This document shows positions 7,546-15,170 of a stretch of 64,000 nt of DNA, piece by piece (position 1 is the stretch's first letter; each line of letters begins with the position of its first letter). This stretch comes from an uncultured Lachnospiraceae bacterium (GTDB lineage Bacteria > Bacillota > Clostridia > Lachnospirales > Lachnospiraceae). The stretch is from contig CALWES010000003.1 of the NCBI GenBank assembly GCA_944377405.1, positions 124,001 through 188,000 on the forward strand, in the 5' to 3' direction. Made by a program: the position numbers and the translations under genes. Under the pieces are notes generated by a model, which saw only the letters and a list, made by a program, of their open reading frames with translations, had not been told where the DNA came from and searched no databases.

Positions 7546-7593
7546 ATACTATGCAGCTGGCATATTGTTTTGCAACCCGGGGGGGGGTAGAAT
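7546..7593. promoter_or_regulatory. Divergent promoters, one with a G9 spacer (candidate phase-variable)
   Basis: Plus strand: TTGTTT (7565-7570), 17-bp spacer, TAGAAT (7588-7593). The 3' half of the spacer is a run of nine G (7579-7587). Minus strand: TTGCAA (7570-7575), 18 bp, TAGTAT (7546-7551) for the gene at 7195. Slippage in the G run would change the plus-strand spacer from the optimal 17 bp and switch the lipoprotein gene at 7681. Confidence 0.7.
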
Positions 7594-7680
7594 GAATTCA
7601 AACAATAAGCCGATGAAAGGGATATCGTGATATAAGAACGATAACCTTGTAGGATCCATGTGAGGAGAAGGAGGAATCAA

Positions 7681-8784
7681 ATGATAAGAAAAAAATGTGT
7701 CTACGTGACGTTGGGAGCACTCATGTTTTTATTATCCGCATGTGGAGGTAATGCGACAAGTGAAAGCTTGGAAGAAGAAACCATTGTAGAGACGCAGAAT
7801 TCGAAAGAAGAAATGCTAAAAGAAGCAGTTGAGTTTAGCTCAAAACAATTCGAAACAGATTTTAAGGACAATTCGCTACGGGCCACTGAACTTTATTCAG
7901 GTCAGGCTTACCAATTTACAGGCTGCATAGATGCCATAGAGACAGACCATGCGGTGGTAACATATTGGAATACGGAGCTTAAATTCTTCTTAACAAAAGA
8001 AGATTTGATGGAGTTAAATACAGGTGATGTCGTCACAATAGTAGGACAGTTTGGTGATATCGGAAAAGAAGAGTATACAGCCGGACCGGCAGGCCCTATT
8101 ACATTTATAGTTGTGAATGTAAAACCTGCATATATAGTCACAAAGAATGTTACACTGACAGGGACAGTTAATGCTGTGGCAGATTCAACGACCAACAGCC
8201 ACAATTGTTACTTCTATCCGGATTTATCGCTTCCACAAATAAATTTGAAAAACGTGGATTCTTTCCAAGGATTTGAATGCTCCGAAAGGGATGAATATTC
8301 TTTTTTACGCGCGGATGGGATTATTCGTATAGATGGACAGGAGATACCTACAGAATCAGAAATAACTATTTCGGCAAAAATCGCGGATGGCGGTAAGGAA
8401 ATAGAGGACTTTAAATTGATCAGTATCAATGGAAAAGAAATCTCACAGGAAATCGATACAGAGGAAGTTGGAAAAACAACTGAAGCTGAAACGAAAGAAG
8501 TTAATGAAACAATAGAAGTGATTGATGAAGCACTACAAGGAAGTTGGGTATATGACACGACAACGATCACTTTTACAAATGGCCGTTTTGTATATGATTA
8601 TATACGGGTAAGTGATGGAAAAAGAGATACACCGGAAGGAAATTACGAAATCGGCGGGAATACGATAACGCTAGTATACGATAGTGGTGTTTCAGCTGAG
8701 ATGGACTATACTTTTGAGGATGGCACACTTAATTTGTTCGGAGAAAAAGGAGAGGAAAGATTCAATTATATCAAACAGGATTAA
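7681..8784 (+). CDS. Lipoprotein with OB-fold-like and lipocalin-like domains
   Basis: 367 residues. Lipoprotein signal with lipobox LLSAC, then Thr/Glu linker. From about residue 75 there is a tRNA_anti-like/OB-fold pattern (YQFTGCIDAIETDHAVV, TGDVVTIVGQFGDI), then a second related beta domain. A Thr/Glu-rich spacer leads to a C-terminal lipocalin-like module (QGSWVYDTTTITFTNGRFV, YEIGGNTITLVYDSG). Start ATG 7681 with AGGAGG 6 bases upstream. Base composition is clearly more AT-rich than the neighbours, suggesting transfer. The promoter carries a G9 tract, so expression may vary by phase. Exposed surface protein of unknown role. Confidence 0.8.
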   Translation: MIRKKCVYVTLGALMFLLSACGGNATSESLEEETIVETQNSKEEMLKEAVEFSSKQFETDFKDNSLRATELYSGQAYQFTGCIDAIETDHAVVTYWNTELKFFLTKEDLMELNTGDVVTIVGQFGDIGKEEYTAGPAGPITFIVVNVKPAYIVTKNVTLTGTVNAVADSTTNSHNCYFYPDLSLPQINLKNVDSFQGFECSERDEYSFLRADGIIRIDGQEIPTESEITISAKIADGGKEIEDFKLISINGKEISQEIDTEEVGKTTEAETKEVNETIEVIDEALQGSWVYDTTTITFTNGRFVYDYIRVSDGKRDTPEGNYEIGGNTITLVYDSGVSAEMDYTFEDGTLNLFGEKGEERFNYIKQD

Positions 8785-8825
8785 ATGACAAGATCTATCC
8801 ACTTAAACACTATGCACCGAGAGAA

Positions 8826-8853
8826 TTGTTTTCCCCTCCAGAGCAGGTATAAT
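8826..8853 (+). promoter_or_regulatory. Promoter of the TPR lipoprotein
   Basis: TTGTTT (8826-8831), 16 bp, TATAAT (8848-8853), 40 bp upstream of ATG 8894. Confidence 0.75.
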
Positions 8854-8893
8854 GACCTCATAACAGATACGCTTTAAACAGGGAGGAAATGTT

Positions 8894-9847
8894 ATGAGGA
8901 AGCAACTGGTATACGGGATCCTGCTTGCGTCAATGGCCCTGAGCCTGACTGCCTGTGACGGCAGCAACTATAAAAAAGCTACGGAGCTTTATAACAACGG
9001 GCAGTATGCAGAAGCGGCGGAGATCTTCACGAAACTTGGGGATTATGAGGACAGTGCGGATATGGTACTGGCCTGCCAGTATGGAGAGGCGAAAGCCCTC
9101 TATGAGGCTGGCGACTATGAAGGGGCCCTTGAAAAGTTTGAAGGTATCCGGGAGTATGAAGATTCAGCAGAATACATTGCGAAGGCGGAACATGAGATCA
9201 TGGTCACGACCTACGCCGATGTCCTTGAGCAGCTGGAAGAAAATGACTGGTACTATAACGGCGGTACGGATAATAAATTAAACAGGATCAGCTTTTCAGG
9301 AACGGATGCGACCATCAGCTACGTTTTCTTTGACGGAAACGGAAAGCATGAAGGAGAGGATATCACAGTGCCCTTTGTGATCAACGACAGCAGCATTGCA
9401 ATGACCCTGGAGGATGGAAGTGATCTGAATATCGGCTATACCGCAGGAACGGATGGAGTGAAGCTCGGTACAGGAGGCTACTACACCTTGGATGAGGTGG
9501 ATGCAGCGCTGCAGGGTTATTGGGAGCTCAGAGAATCTAAGCCAGTGTATCCCTTCTCCTATGTGGGGACCTATGAGTACCATTTGCATATCGATCAGGG
9601 CTTCCTTGAATCGGAGTCTGCCAATACGCCGAACCCGATCTTTGCAGGAGGAACAGAATATTTTTATTTCGGACCATATGAGGGAAACTATGCCCTGAAC
9701 TTCGGCGGCTTTGATACGGATATGGATCATGGCGATTACTGGTTCTGGAACATTGTGGACGGAAAACCCACGATCCTGCACTATGCAGAGCTCTGTCAGA
9801 AGTCGGAAACAGAGGGGATGCCGGGGCAGAGTGGCTATTCATTTTGA
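8894..9847 (+). CDS. TPR-containing lipoprotein
   Basis: 317 residues: signal peptide with lipobox SLTAC, then two tetratricopeptide-like repeats (YKKATELYNNGQYAEAAEIF, then EAKALYEAGDYEGALEKFEG) across residues 25-100. The remainder is a beta-rich C-terminal region without a recognised family. Each repeat ends in a DYEDSA-type element found in many Clostridial TPR lipoproteins. Ribosome site GGGAGG before ATG. It has its own promoter and sits beside another lipoprotein of similar layout (lipobox plus a beta-rich C-terminal region opening LQGxW), suggesting a surface-protein patch. Function unknown. Confidence 0.82.
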   Translation: MRKQLVYGILLASMALSLTACDGSNYKKATELYNNGQYAEAAEIFTKLGDYEDSADMVLACQYGEAKALYEAGDYEGALEKFEGIREYEDSAEYIAKAEHEIMVTTYADVLEQLEENDWYYNGGTDNKLNRISFSGTDATISYVFFDGNGKHEGEDITVPFVINDSSIAMTLEDGSDLNIGYTAGTDGVKLGTGGYYTLDEVDAALQGYWELRESKPVYPFSYVGTYEYHLHIDQGFLESESANTPNPIFAGGTEYFYFGPYEGNYALNFGGFDTDMDHGDYWFWNIVDGKPTILHYAELCQKSETEGMPGQSGYSF

Positions 9848-9929
9848 TGAATGACGGTCCTTTTGACCACAAATCTGATTTAGACTGTACATTTATGGCT
9901 GGTTGACGGTCCGATTTCAATTTTTAAAA

Positions 9930-9997
9930 ATTCTGGGTGTAATTTTAAGGCAGCGGTACACCCCGGTGTACCGGCCCCGGATTCGTACACCCTGAAT
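9930..9997. repeat. Concentric palindrome (outer 12-bp arms, inner 16-bp palindrome)
   Basis: Outer arms ATTCTGGGTGTA (9930-9941) and TACACCCTGAAT (9986-9997) pair with one mismatch. Exactly at their common centre lies GTACACCCCGGTGTAC (9956-9971), a 7-2-7 palindrome. GGTGTA is therefore present four times in mirrored pairs. It lies in the 390-bp gene-free interval 9848-10237, which otherwise holds only the hairpin at 10047. Confidence 0.7.
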
Positions 9998-10046
9998 AGA
10001 GGAAACAGCTGATAGGACCGTATCAGCCTGAAACAGGCAGAAAAAA

Positions 10047-10130
10047 GCCGCTGCATCTTGCGGTTCGCGGATCTGGATTTCCAATTTCCGGATCTTCTTA
10101 CGAACTACCGATGCAGCGGCATCTTTTGAC
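10047..10130. terminator. Long hairpin with T run, probable bidirectional terminator
   Basis: GCCGCTGCATC (10047-10057) pairs with GATGCAGCGGC (10110-10120) around a 52-nt loop that itself contains GATCTGG/CCGGATC complementarity. It is flanked by AAAAAA on the left and TCTTTTGACC on the right, so it could end transcripts from either side. Confidence 0.55.
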
Positions 10131-10237
10131 CTTTTTGCTGCCCCTTACACAAGGCTTTTTAATCAAGGCTTTCTCATTAAGGCCTTTCCATAAAAGTCCA
10201 TCCATCAGGCCCCTCTGTTAGGCCCTGTACCTACTAC

Positions 10238-10861
10238 TTACATACCAAAATCCTGGAAGTCTTCGGCCAGATACCCGGCGGCAGCCTCCACGTCCTGATG
10301 GCGCAGGGCGTTAATGATCTTTGCGTGGGTCTTCATATCAGAGGGGATCACGAAGTTGTTCCATTTATTCCAGTAAAACTGAGCGTAGGCCCGGCGAAGC
10401 ACATTCATGGCCCGCTCCAGCTCCTGATAGGCAAAGGTGTTGCCGGAGCAGGAGATCAGGGACAGGTGGAAGTCCATGTTGTACTTCCAGTGCTCCAGGA
10501 TGTCGCAGTCCTGCTTGTTGCAGAGGAAGTCCAGGTCCTCCAGCATCCTGAGCTGATCCTCTGTGAACTTCTGGGTGTTATTCCGCAGGATGCCGGTCTC
10601 CAGCACCAGACGGAACTCCATGATGGCCTCCACATCCTCCTTGGTGAGGCGGACCACCTCGTAGCCGTATCTGGGGATATTCCGCAGGACGCCGTCGTGG
10701 CACAGGGCGATCAGAGCCTCCCGGATGGGAGACTTGCTGCAGCCATAGCGCTCGATCAGTTCTTTTTCGTTAAGGATCTGGTTAGGCTTGTATTCAGAAG
10801 AAAAGATCCCTTCCAGGATCTCACGATAGGCCTTATCCTTCAGACTTTCTTTTGCTACCAT
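10238..10861 (-). CDS. GntR-family regulator, FadR/FCD subfamily
   Basis: About 207 residues: N-terminal winged HTH (NEKELIERYGCSKSPIREAL, residues 30-55) followed by an all-helical FCD effector domain with the metal/ligand-binding histidines (MDFHLSLI near 125). It diverges from the L-cysteine desulfidase-family operon at 11091 and is its likely regulator. The start is uncertain. ATG 10861 (MVAKESLKDKAY) fits family alignments. ATG 10891 would add ten residues, but its SD (CAGGAG) abuts the codon directly. Between SD and ATG 10861 lies a GC-rich hairpin (10873-10888). Confidence 0.88.
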   Translation of the reverse strand: MVAKESLKDKAYREILEGIFSSEYKPNQILNEKELIERYGCSKSPIREALIALCHDGVLRNIPRYGYEVVRLTKEDVEAIMEFRLVLETGILRNNTQKFTEDQLRMLEDLDFLCNKQDCDILEHWKYNMDFHLSLISCSGNTFAYQELERAMNVLRRAYAQFYWNKWNNFVIPSDMKTHAKIINALRHQDVEAAAGYLAEDFQDFGM

Positions 10862-10872
10862 AAAAATATAAT

Positions 10873-10888
10873 TGCCGCCGTAAGGCGG
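10873..10888 (-). promoter_or_regulatory. Hairpin in the GntR leader
   Basis: GCCGCC-TTAC-GGCGGC, a perfect 6-4-6 palindrome between the CAGGAG ribosome site (10892-10897) and the likely start ATG 10861. Folding would bring the distant SD near the start codon. Confidence 0.5.
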
Positions 10889-10912
10889 CATCTCCTGTAT
10901 TTGTCTTTCAAT

Positions 10913-10941
10913 ATCATACCGAAAAAAAAGGAAAATGTAAA
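10913..10941 (-). promoter_or_regulatory. Promoter of the GntR gene
   Basis: Minus strand TTTACA (10936-10941), 17 bp, TATGAT (10913-10918). Confidence 0.75.
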
Positions 10942-11026
10942 TGCCGTCCGGAGATTTCCGGGAAAAACTTTCGGACCCTTCGTCAAAATAGACAAAAGAA
11001 AAGCCTAAAATTATGCTATCAGGATA

Positions 11027-11055
11027 TTGACAAGGAATGAATGGTTTGTGATAAT
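11027..11055 (+). promoter_or_regulatory. Promoter of the desulfidase-dipeptidase operon
   Basis: TTGACA (11027-11032), 17 bp, GATAAT (11050-11055); 36 bp before ATG 11091. It lies about 85 bp from the divergent GntR promoter, leaving room for a GntR operator. Confidence 0.85.
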
Positions 11056-11090
11056 ATTTCTAATCATATCAGACCGAGGAGGGGAAACGT

Positions 11091-12377
11091 ATGGATAAGA
11101 TCCAGTATGATAACTATGTCAATATCCTGCACACAGAGCTGATCCCGGCCCTGGGCTGCACGGAGCCCATTGCCCTTGCTTATGCGGCGGCTAAGGCAAG
11201 AGATGTCCTGGGTACATTCCCGGATCACATGAAGCTGTGCTGCAGCGGAAATATCATCAAGAACGTAAAGGGCGTGACCGTTCCCAATTCTGGCGGCCTG
11301 AAGGGGATCGACGTGGCGGCAGCTCTGGGGGTGACTGGTGGAAATGCGGACAATGCCCTTGAAGTGCTGGAAGGCGTAACGGATGCAGACCGGGAAAAGG
11401 CAGTCAGCCTGATCTCCCAGGGCTTCTGTGACTGCAGCCTGAAGGAGGGTGTTGCGAACCTGTATATCGAAGCCCGGGCAGAAAAGGGGGAAGAGTACGC
11501 AGAGGTCACCATCATCAACACTCATACCAACATCACGAAGATCGTAAAGAACGGACAGGTGCTGGAGGAGCATCCGGCAGATACAACTGTGGAGAATAAG
11601 CTTGACAAATCCAAGCTGAATGTTCATGATATAATCGAATTTGCAAATACGGTGAACCTGGAGGACGTGCGCGAGGTACTGGAGAGACAGATCAACTGCA
11701 ACAGCGCCATTTCCGATGAAGGTTTGAAGAACCCCTGGGGTGCCCAGGTGGGACGCACCCTGCTGGAGACCTATGGCGATAACATCAAGATCAGGGCGAA
11801 GGCAAGAGCCGCTGCCGGTTCCGACGCCAGAATGAGCGGCTGTGCGCTTCCGGTAGTCATCAATTCCGGAAGCGGAAATCAGGGAATGACCGCATCCCTT
11901 CCGGTCATCGAGTATGCAAAAGAGCTTCAGATCGGCGAGGAAAAGCTCCTTCGGGCCCTGGTGGTCAGCAACCTGATCGCCCTTGAGCAGAAGAAGTACA
12001 TCGGATCCCTGTCCGCATACTGCGGTGCAGTCTGTGCAGGCTGCGGAGCAGGTGCTGCCATCACCTATATGTGCGGCGGAACCATGCAGGAGATCGAGGA
12101 TACCATCGTCAACACCATTGCCAACGTAGGCGGCATCGTCTGTGACGGCGCAAAGCCCTCCTGTGCGGCAAAGATCGCGGCCTCTGTGGACGCAGCGATC
12201 CTGGGCCACCACATGGCAATGAAAAAGAGAGCATTTTCCTGCGGTGAGGGACTGGTACAGAAGGATGCGGACAGCACCATCAAGGCCCTGGGCTATGTGG
12301 GCCGGGTAGGTATGAAGCAGACGGATGTGGAGATCCTGAACATCATGATCGGAAAGACGGATCTGGAGCAGCATTAA
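11091..12377 (+). CDS. L-cysteine desulfidase family protein (UPF0597/CyuA-like)
   Basis: 428 residues, the standard size of the family related to archaeal L-cysteine desulfidase and E. coli CyuA (YhaM), and distantly to the iron-sulfur L-serine dehydratase alpha chain. The family holds a [4Fe-4S] cluster and releases sulfide, ammonia and pyruvate from cysteine. Cluster-type cysteines are visible in ALGCTEP (about residue 23), in CGAVCAGCGAG (about 305-315) and in CDGAKPSCAAK (about 346-354). The conserved GSGNQGM loop is present near 263. ATG has a GAGGAGGGG ribosome site. It is co-transcribed with a dipeptidase, suggesting use of Cys-containing peptides; substrate specificity here is inferred. 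Confidence 0.88.
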   Translation: MDKIQYDNYVNILHTELIPALGCTEPIALAYAAAKARDVLGTFPDHMKLCCSGNIIKNVKGVTVPNSGGLKGIDVAAALGVTGGNADNALEVLEGVTDADREKAVSLISQGFCDCSLKEGVANLYIEARAEKGEEYAEVTIINTHTNITKIVKNGQVLEEHPADTTVENKLDKSKLNVHDIIEFANTVNLEDVREVLERQINCNSAISDEGLKNPWGAQVGRTLLETYGDNIKIRAKARAAAGSDARMSGCALPVVINSGSGNQGMTASLPVIEYAKELQIGEEKLLRALVVSNLIALEQKKYIGSLSAYCGAVCAGCGAGAAITYMCGGTMQEIEDTIVNTIANVGGIVCDGAKPSCAAKIAASVDAAILGHHMAMKKRAFSCGEGLVQKDADSTIKALGYVGRVGMKQTDVEILNIMIGKTDLEQH

Positions 12378-12402
12378 ATCCAATTTCAGGGGAGGATGGC
12401 TT

Positions 12403-13437
12403 ATGATACCGGTAATTGACATGCACTGCGATACCATCGCAAAGATAAAAGGATGGAAACGGGAGGCGGGAGAAGCACCGTCCCTGCGGGAGAATCAGCT
12501 CCACGTGGACCTGATCCGCATGAAACAGGCCGGATATCTCTGCCAGAGCTTTGCCCTGTATACGGACCTTCTGGAGGTGAAGGAGGCGGGGGAGAGGCCC
12601 TTTGACCATGTCCTTGCCCTCTCCGACACCTTTGACCGGGAGATGGAAAAGAACCGGGACCTGATCCGGCCGGCCCTTTCTGCCTCCGATATAAAGATAA
12701 ATCAGGAGCAGGGACTCATGTCCGCTCTGAAGACCGTGGAAGAGGGGGGCGTATACGAAGGAAAGCTGGAGAACCTTCATGCCATGTATGAAAGGGGCGT
12801 CCGTAAATCCACCCTTACCTGGAACTACCGGAACGAGCTTGCCTTCCCCAATCCTTCCACCTACGATCCGGTGCAGGAGGAGTATGTCTGCGTGAAGCTG
12901 GACGAGGAGAACGGACTGACCCCCTGCGGCATTTCCTTTGTGGAGGAGATGGAACGGATGGGGATGCTCATCGATCTGTCTCATCTGAATGACGCGGGGA
13001 TCTGGGATGTATTCCGCTACACAAAGGCGGAGACCCCTATCCTGGCCAGCCATTCCAACGCCAGAGGCCAGGCCTTCCATCCCAGGAACTTAAGCGACGA
13101 TATGCTCCGGAAGCTGGCAGAAAGGGGCGGCGTTGCAGGTATCAATTTCTGTGCAGCCTTCCTGAACGAAAAGTACGGCTATTCCAAAGAGGGGAACAGC
13201 TTAAGCCGCATGGAGGATATGATCGCCCATATCAGATATATCAAAAAGGTGGCAGGCATCGATGTCATCGGCCTTGGGACTGACTTTGACGGCATCGGAG
13301 GGGATCTGGAGATCAACGGTGCAGGGCAGATGCAGAAGCTGGCAGATGCCATGAGCCTTGCCGGCTTTACCACGGAGGAGATCGAGAAGGTCTTCTGGAA
13401 GAACGTGATGCGGGTTTACGAAACGGTCCTGGGTTAA
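12403..13437 (+). CDS. Membrane dipeptidase (peptidase family M19)
   Basis: 344-residue zinc dipeptidase of the renal dipeptidase type. The N-terminal metal motif is DMHCDT (H8, D10), with a bridging Glu in the VEEGG stretch. Downstream are DLSHLND, ASHSNAR and GLGTDFDGI, the usual M19 landmarks. There is no signal peptide, so it is cytoplasmic. It begins 25 bp after the desulfidase-family gene with a GGGGAGG ribosome site, so the two form an operon. Bacterial M19 enzymes cleave dipeptides including D-amino-acid or Cys-Gly types, which fits feeding cysteine to the upstream enzyme (inference). Confidence 0.92.
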   Translation: MIPVIDMHCDTIAKIKGWKREAGEAPSLRENQLHVDLIRMKQAGYLCQSFALYTDLLEVKEAGERPFDHVLALSDTFDREMEKNRDLIRPALSASDIKINQEQGLMSALKTVEEGGVYEGKLENLHAMYERGVRKSTLTWNYRNELAFPNPSTYDPVQEEYVCVKLDEENGLTPCGISFVEEMERMGMLIDLSHLNDAGIWDVFRYTKAETPILASHSNARGQAFHPRNLSDDMLRKLAERGGVAGINFCAAFLNEKYGYSKEGNSLSRMEDMIAHIRYIKKVAGIDVIGLGTDFDGIGGDLEINGAGQMQKLADAMSLAGFTTEEIEKVFWKNVMRVYETVLG

Positions 13438-13448
13438 CGGAAAAAGAA

Positions 13449-13505
13449 AAAAGGGAGTGTTGCTCTACCATCGAATAATTGATGATGGAGCAACACTCCC
13501 TTTTA
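13449..13505 (+). terminator. Terminator after the dipeptidase gene
   Basis: Long stem AAGGGAGTGTTGCTC / GAGCAACACTCCCTT with an inner CCATC/GATGG extension and TTTT on the 3' side. It borders the tRNA-Leu on the opposite strand and may end that transcript too. Confidence 0.9.
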
Positions 13506-13507
13506 AG

Positions 13508-13593
13508 TGCCGGCAACCGGGGTCGAACCGGTACGGGCATCGCTGCCCACGGGATTTTAAGTCCCGGGCGTCTACCAATTCCGCCATGCCGGC
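13508..13593 (-). tRNA. tRNA-Leu (anticodon TAA)
   Basis: 86-nt class II tRNA with long variable arm (GGGCAGCGATGCCC), acceptor GCCGGCA/TGCCGGC and anticodon loop CTTAAAA. No CCA encoded. Last gene of a three-tRNA minus-strand cluster. Confidence 0.95.
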
Positions 13594-13664
13594 ATAAATA
13601 CTATGCCTTATGTTGAAAAGTTCCGGAGTCGTGTCCTGCCATTTCCTGCCTGAAAAGCAAAAAA

Positions 13665-13738
13665 TGGTTCCTCAGGGACTCGAACCCGGGACCGACCGGT
13701 TATGAGCCGGTTGCTCTAACCAACTGAGCTAAGGAACC
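13665..13738 (-). tRNA. tRNA with anticodon CAT (probably elongator Met)
   Basis: 74-nt tRNA, acceptor GGTTCCT/TGAGGAACC region, anticodon stem ACCGG/CCGGT with loop CTCATAA. No CCA encoded. A lysidine-modified tRNA-Ile2 cannot be fully excluded from sequence alone. Confidence 0.9.
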
Positions 13739-13742
13739 AAAA

Positions 13743-13815
13743 AGCCGATAGGGGGACTCGAACCCTCAACCTGCTGATTACAAATCAGCTGCTCTGCCAA
13801 TTGAGCCATATCGGC
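13743..13815 (-). tRNA. tRNA-Thr (anticodon TGT)
   Basis: 73-nt tRNA, acceptor GCCGATA/TATCGGC, anticodon stem GCTGA/TCAGC with loop TTTGTAA. First gene of the cluster. Confidence 0.95.
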
Positions 13816-13849
13816 ATAAAATGCCCTTAAATTACAGGACAGCTTCTAT

Positions 13850-13878
13850 ATTATACGGAAAGATCCCTGTTTTGTCAA
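13850..13878 (-). promoter_or_regulatory. Promoter of the tRNA cluster
   Basis: Minus strand TTGACA (13873-13878), 17 bp, TATAAT (13850-13855): a perfect consensus promoter for the Thr-Met-Leu tRNA transcript. Confidence 0.92.
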
Positions 13879-13921
13879 CAATCAAATATGGAATTTCCGG
13901 AGCCTGAATTCCCGGAAGCCC

Positions 13922-13951
13922 TTGAAGCGGCTTTGGGATATCGCATATAAT
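13922..13951 (+). promoter_or_regulatory. Promoter of the M20 peptidase/envelope operon
   Basis: TTGAAG (13922-13927), 18 bp, TATAAT (13946-13951). The -10 overlaps the upstream ATG at 13950, which therefore cannot be the start codon. Confidence 0.8.
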
Positions 13952-14003
13952 GGAGGACAGTGAAAAGGATCTTGTCAGAAGCAGACAGAAGGGAGAGACA
14001 GAA

Positions 14004-15158
14004 ATGCTGAACAGAGAACTGGAAACATATATCAGTGAACATGAAGAGGAAGCTCTGGAGCTCCTTCGGGAGCTTGCCAGAATCCCGGCTCCCTCCGGCC
14101 AGGAAGAGGAAAGGGCCCGGTTCTGCCGGGAATGGCTGGAAAAACAGGGAGCAAAAGGGGTCTATATGGATGAGGCCATGAACGTGGTCTATCCGGCGGA
14201 TGTTCCCGGGGAGGGCCCCCTGGAGGTGTTCATGGCCCATATGGATGTGGTATTTCCCGACAGGAAGCCCCTGCCCCTTTCGGAAAGGGACGGGAGGATC
14301 TATTGCCCCGGAGTCGGAGACGATACGGCCTGCCTTGTATGTCTGCTGATGGCGGCAAAGTACATCGCAACCCGCAAAGACCCGGAGGAGTGGAAGCGCC
14401 TTCGGGGAAAAGACGCCCCTGGACTCCTCCTGGTGTGCAATACGGGGGAGGAAGGCCTGGGGAACCTGAAGGGAGTCCGGGAGATCTGCAGCAGGTGGGG
14501 AGACCGGATCAGCAGCTTCTGCACCTTTGACAGCACCTTCGGAAGCATCGTGAACCGGGCGGTGGGTTCCATGCGATACCGGGTGCAGGTGGAGACGGAG
14601 GGCGGCCATTCCTATCGCTGCTTTGGAGCGGATAACGCCATCGAAAAGCTGGCAGCGATCATCGAAAAGCTCTATCGGATCCCTCTGCCTCAGGCAGGAC
14701 GGACCACCTATAATGTGGGGACCATCAGCGGAGGGACCTCCGTCAACACCATCCCCCAGCAGGCAGAGATGCTTTACGAGTTCCGGTCCGACAGGGGAGC
14801 TTACCTGAAATATATGGAAGAAAAGTTTACGGAGATCCTGGAGACGGAGAAGAAAAAGGGGCTTTCCGTTACGGCGGAGCTCCTTGGGATGCGGCCCTGC
14901 GGACTGGAAACGCCGGCAGCAGGCCAGAAGGCCCTGGAGAAGCGGGCCGCGGCAGCCGTGGAACGGTACAGCGGGAAAAAGCCTGTATTCACACCGGGCT
15001 CCACAGACTGCAACATCCCCCTTTCTCTGGGGATCCCCAGCGTATGCGTAGGCTGCTATGAGGGCCAGGGGGCCCATACCCGGGAGGAATATGTGGAGAT
15101 CCCTTCCCTGAAAAAGGGATACAGGATCGCCTTTGACATGATACTTGGAGGAAAATAA
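14004..15158 (+). CDS. M20-family metallopeptidase (PepT-like)
   Basis: 384-residue di-zinc aminopeptidase/carboxypeptidase of the M20/M25/M40 family. Metal ligands can be placed in MAHMDVVFPD (His and downstream Asp), GVGDDT (bridging Asp), NTGEEGLG (catalytic Glu pair) and the late GAHTREEYVEI His. The dimerisation domain lies between about residues 175 and 285. The start ATG 14004 follows GGGAGAG, and the promoter -10 covers the alternative upstream ATG. There is no signal peptide. It is followed 12 bp later by the CapA-like gene, probably the same transcript. A PepT-like role in peptide degradation is probable, substrate unknown. Confidence 0.9.
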   Translation: MLNRELETYISEHEEEALELLRELARIPAPSGQEEERARFCREWLEKQGAKGVYMDEAMNVVYPADVPGEGPLEVFMAHMDVVFPDRKPLPLSERDGRIYCPGVGDDTACLVCLLMAAKYIATRKDPEEWKRLRGKDAPGLLLVCNTGEEGLGNLKGVREICSRWGDRISSFCTFDSTFGSIVNRAVGSMRYRVQVETEGGHSYRCFGADNAIEKLAAIIEKLYRIPLPQAGRTTYNVGTISGGTSVNTIPQQAEMLYEFRSDRGAYLKYMEEKFTEILETEKKKGLSVTAELLGMRPCGLETPAAGQKALEKRAAAAVERYSGKKPVFTPGSTDCNIPLSLGIPSVCVGCYEGQGAHTREEYVEIPSLKKGYRIAFDMILGGK

Positions 15159-15170
15159 GCAGGGCAGGAC

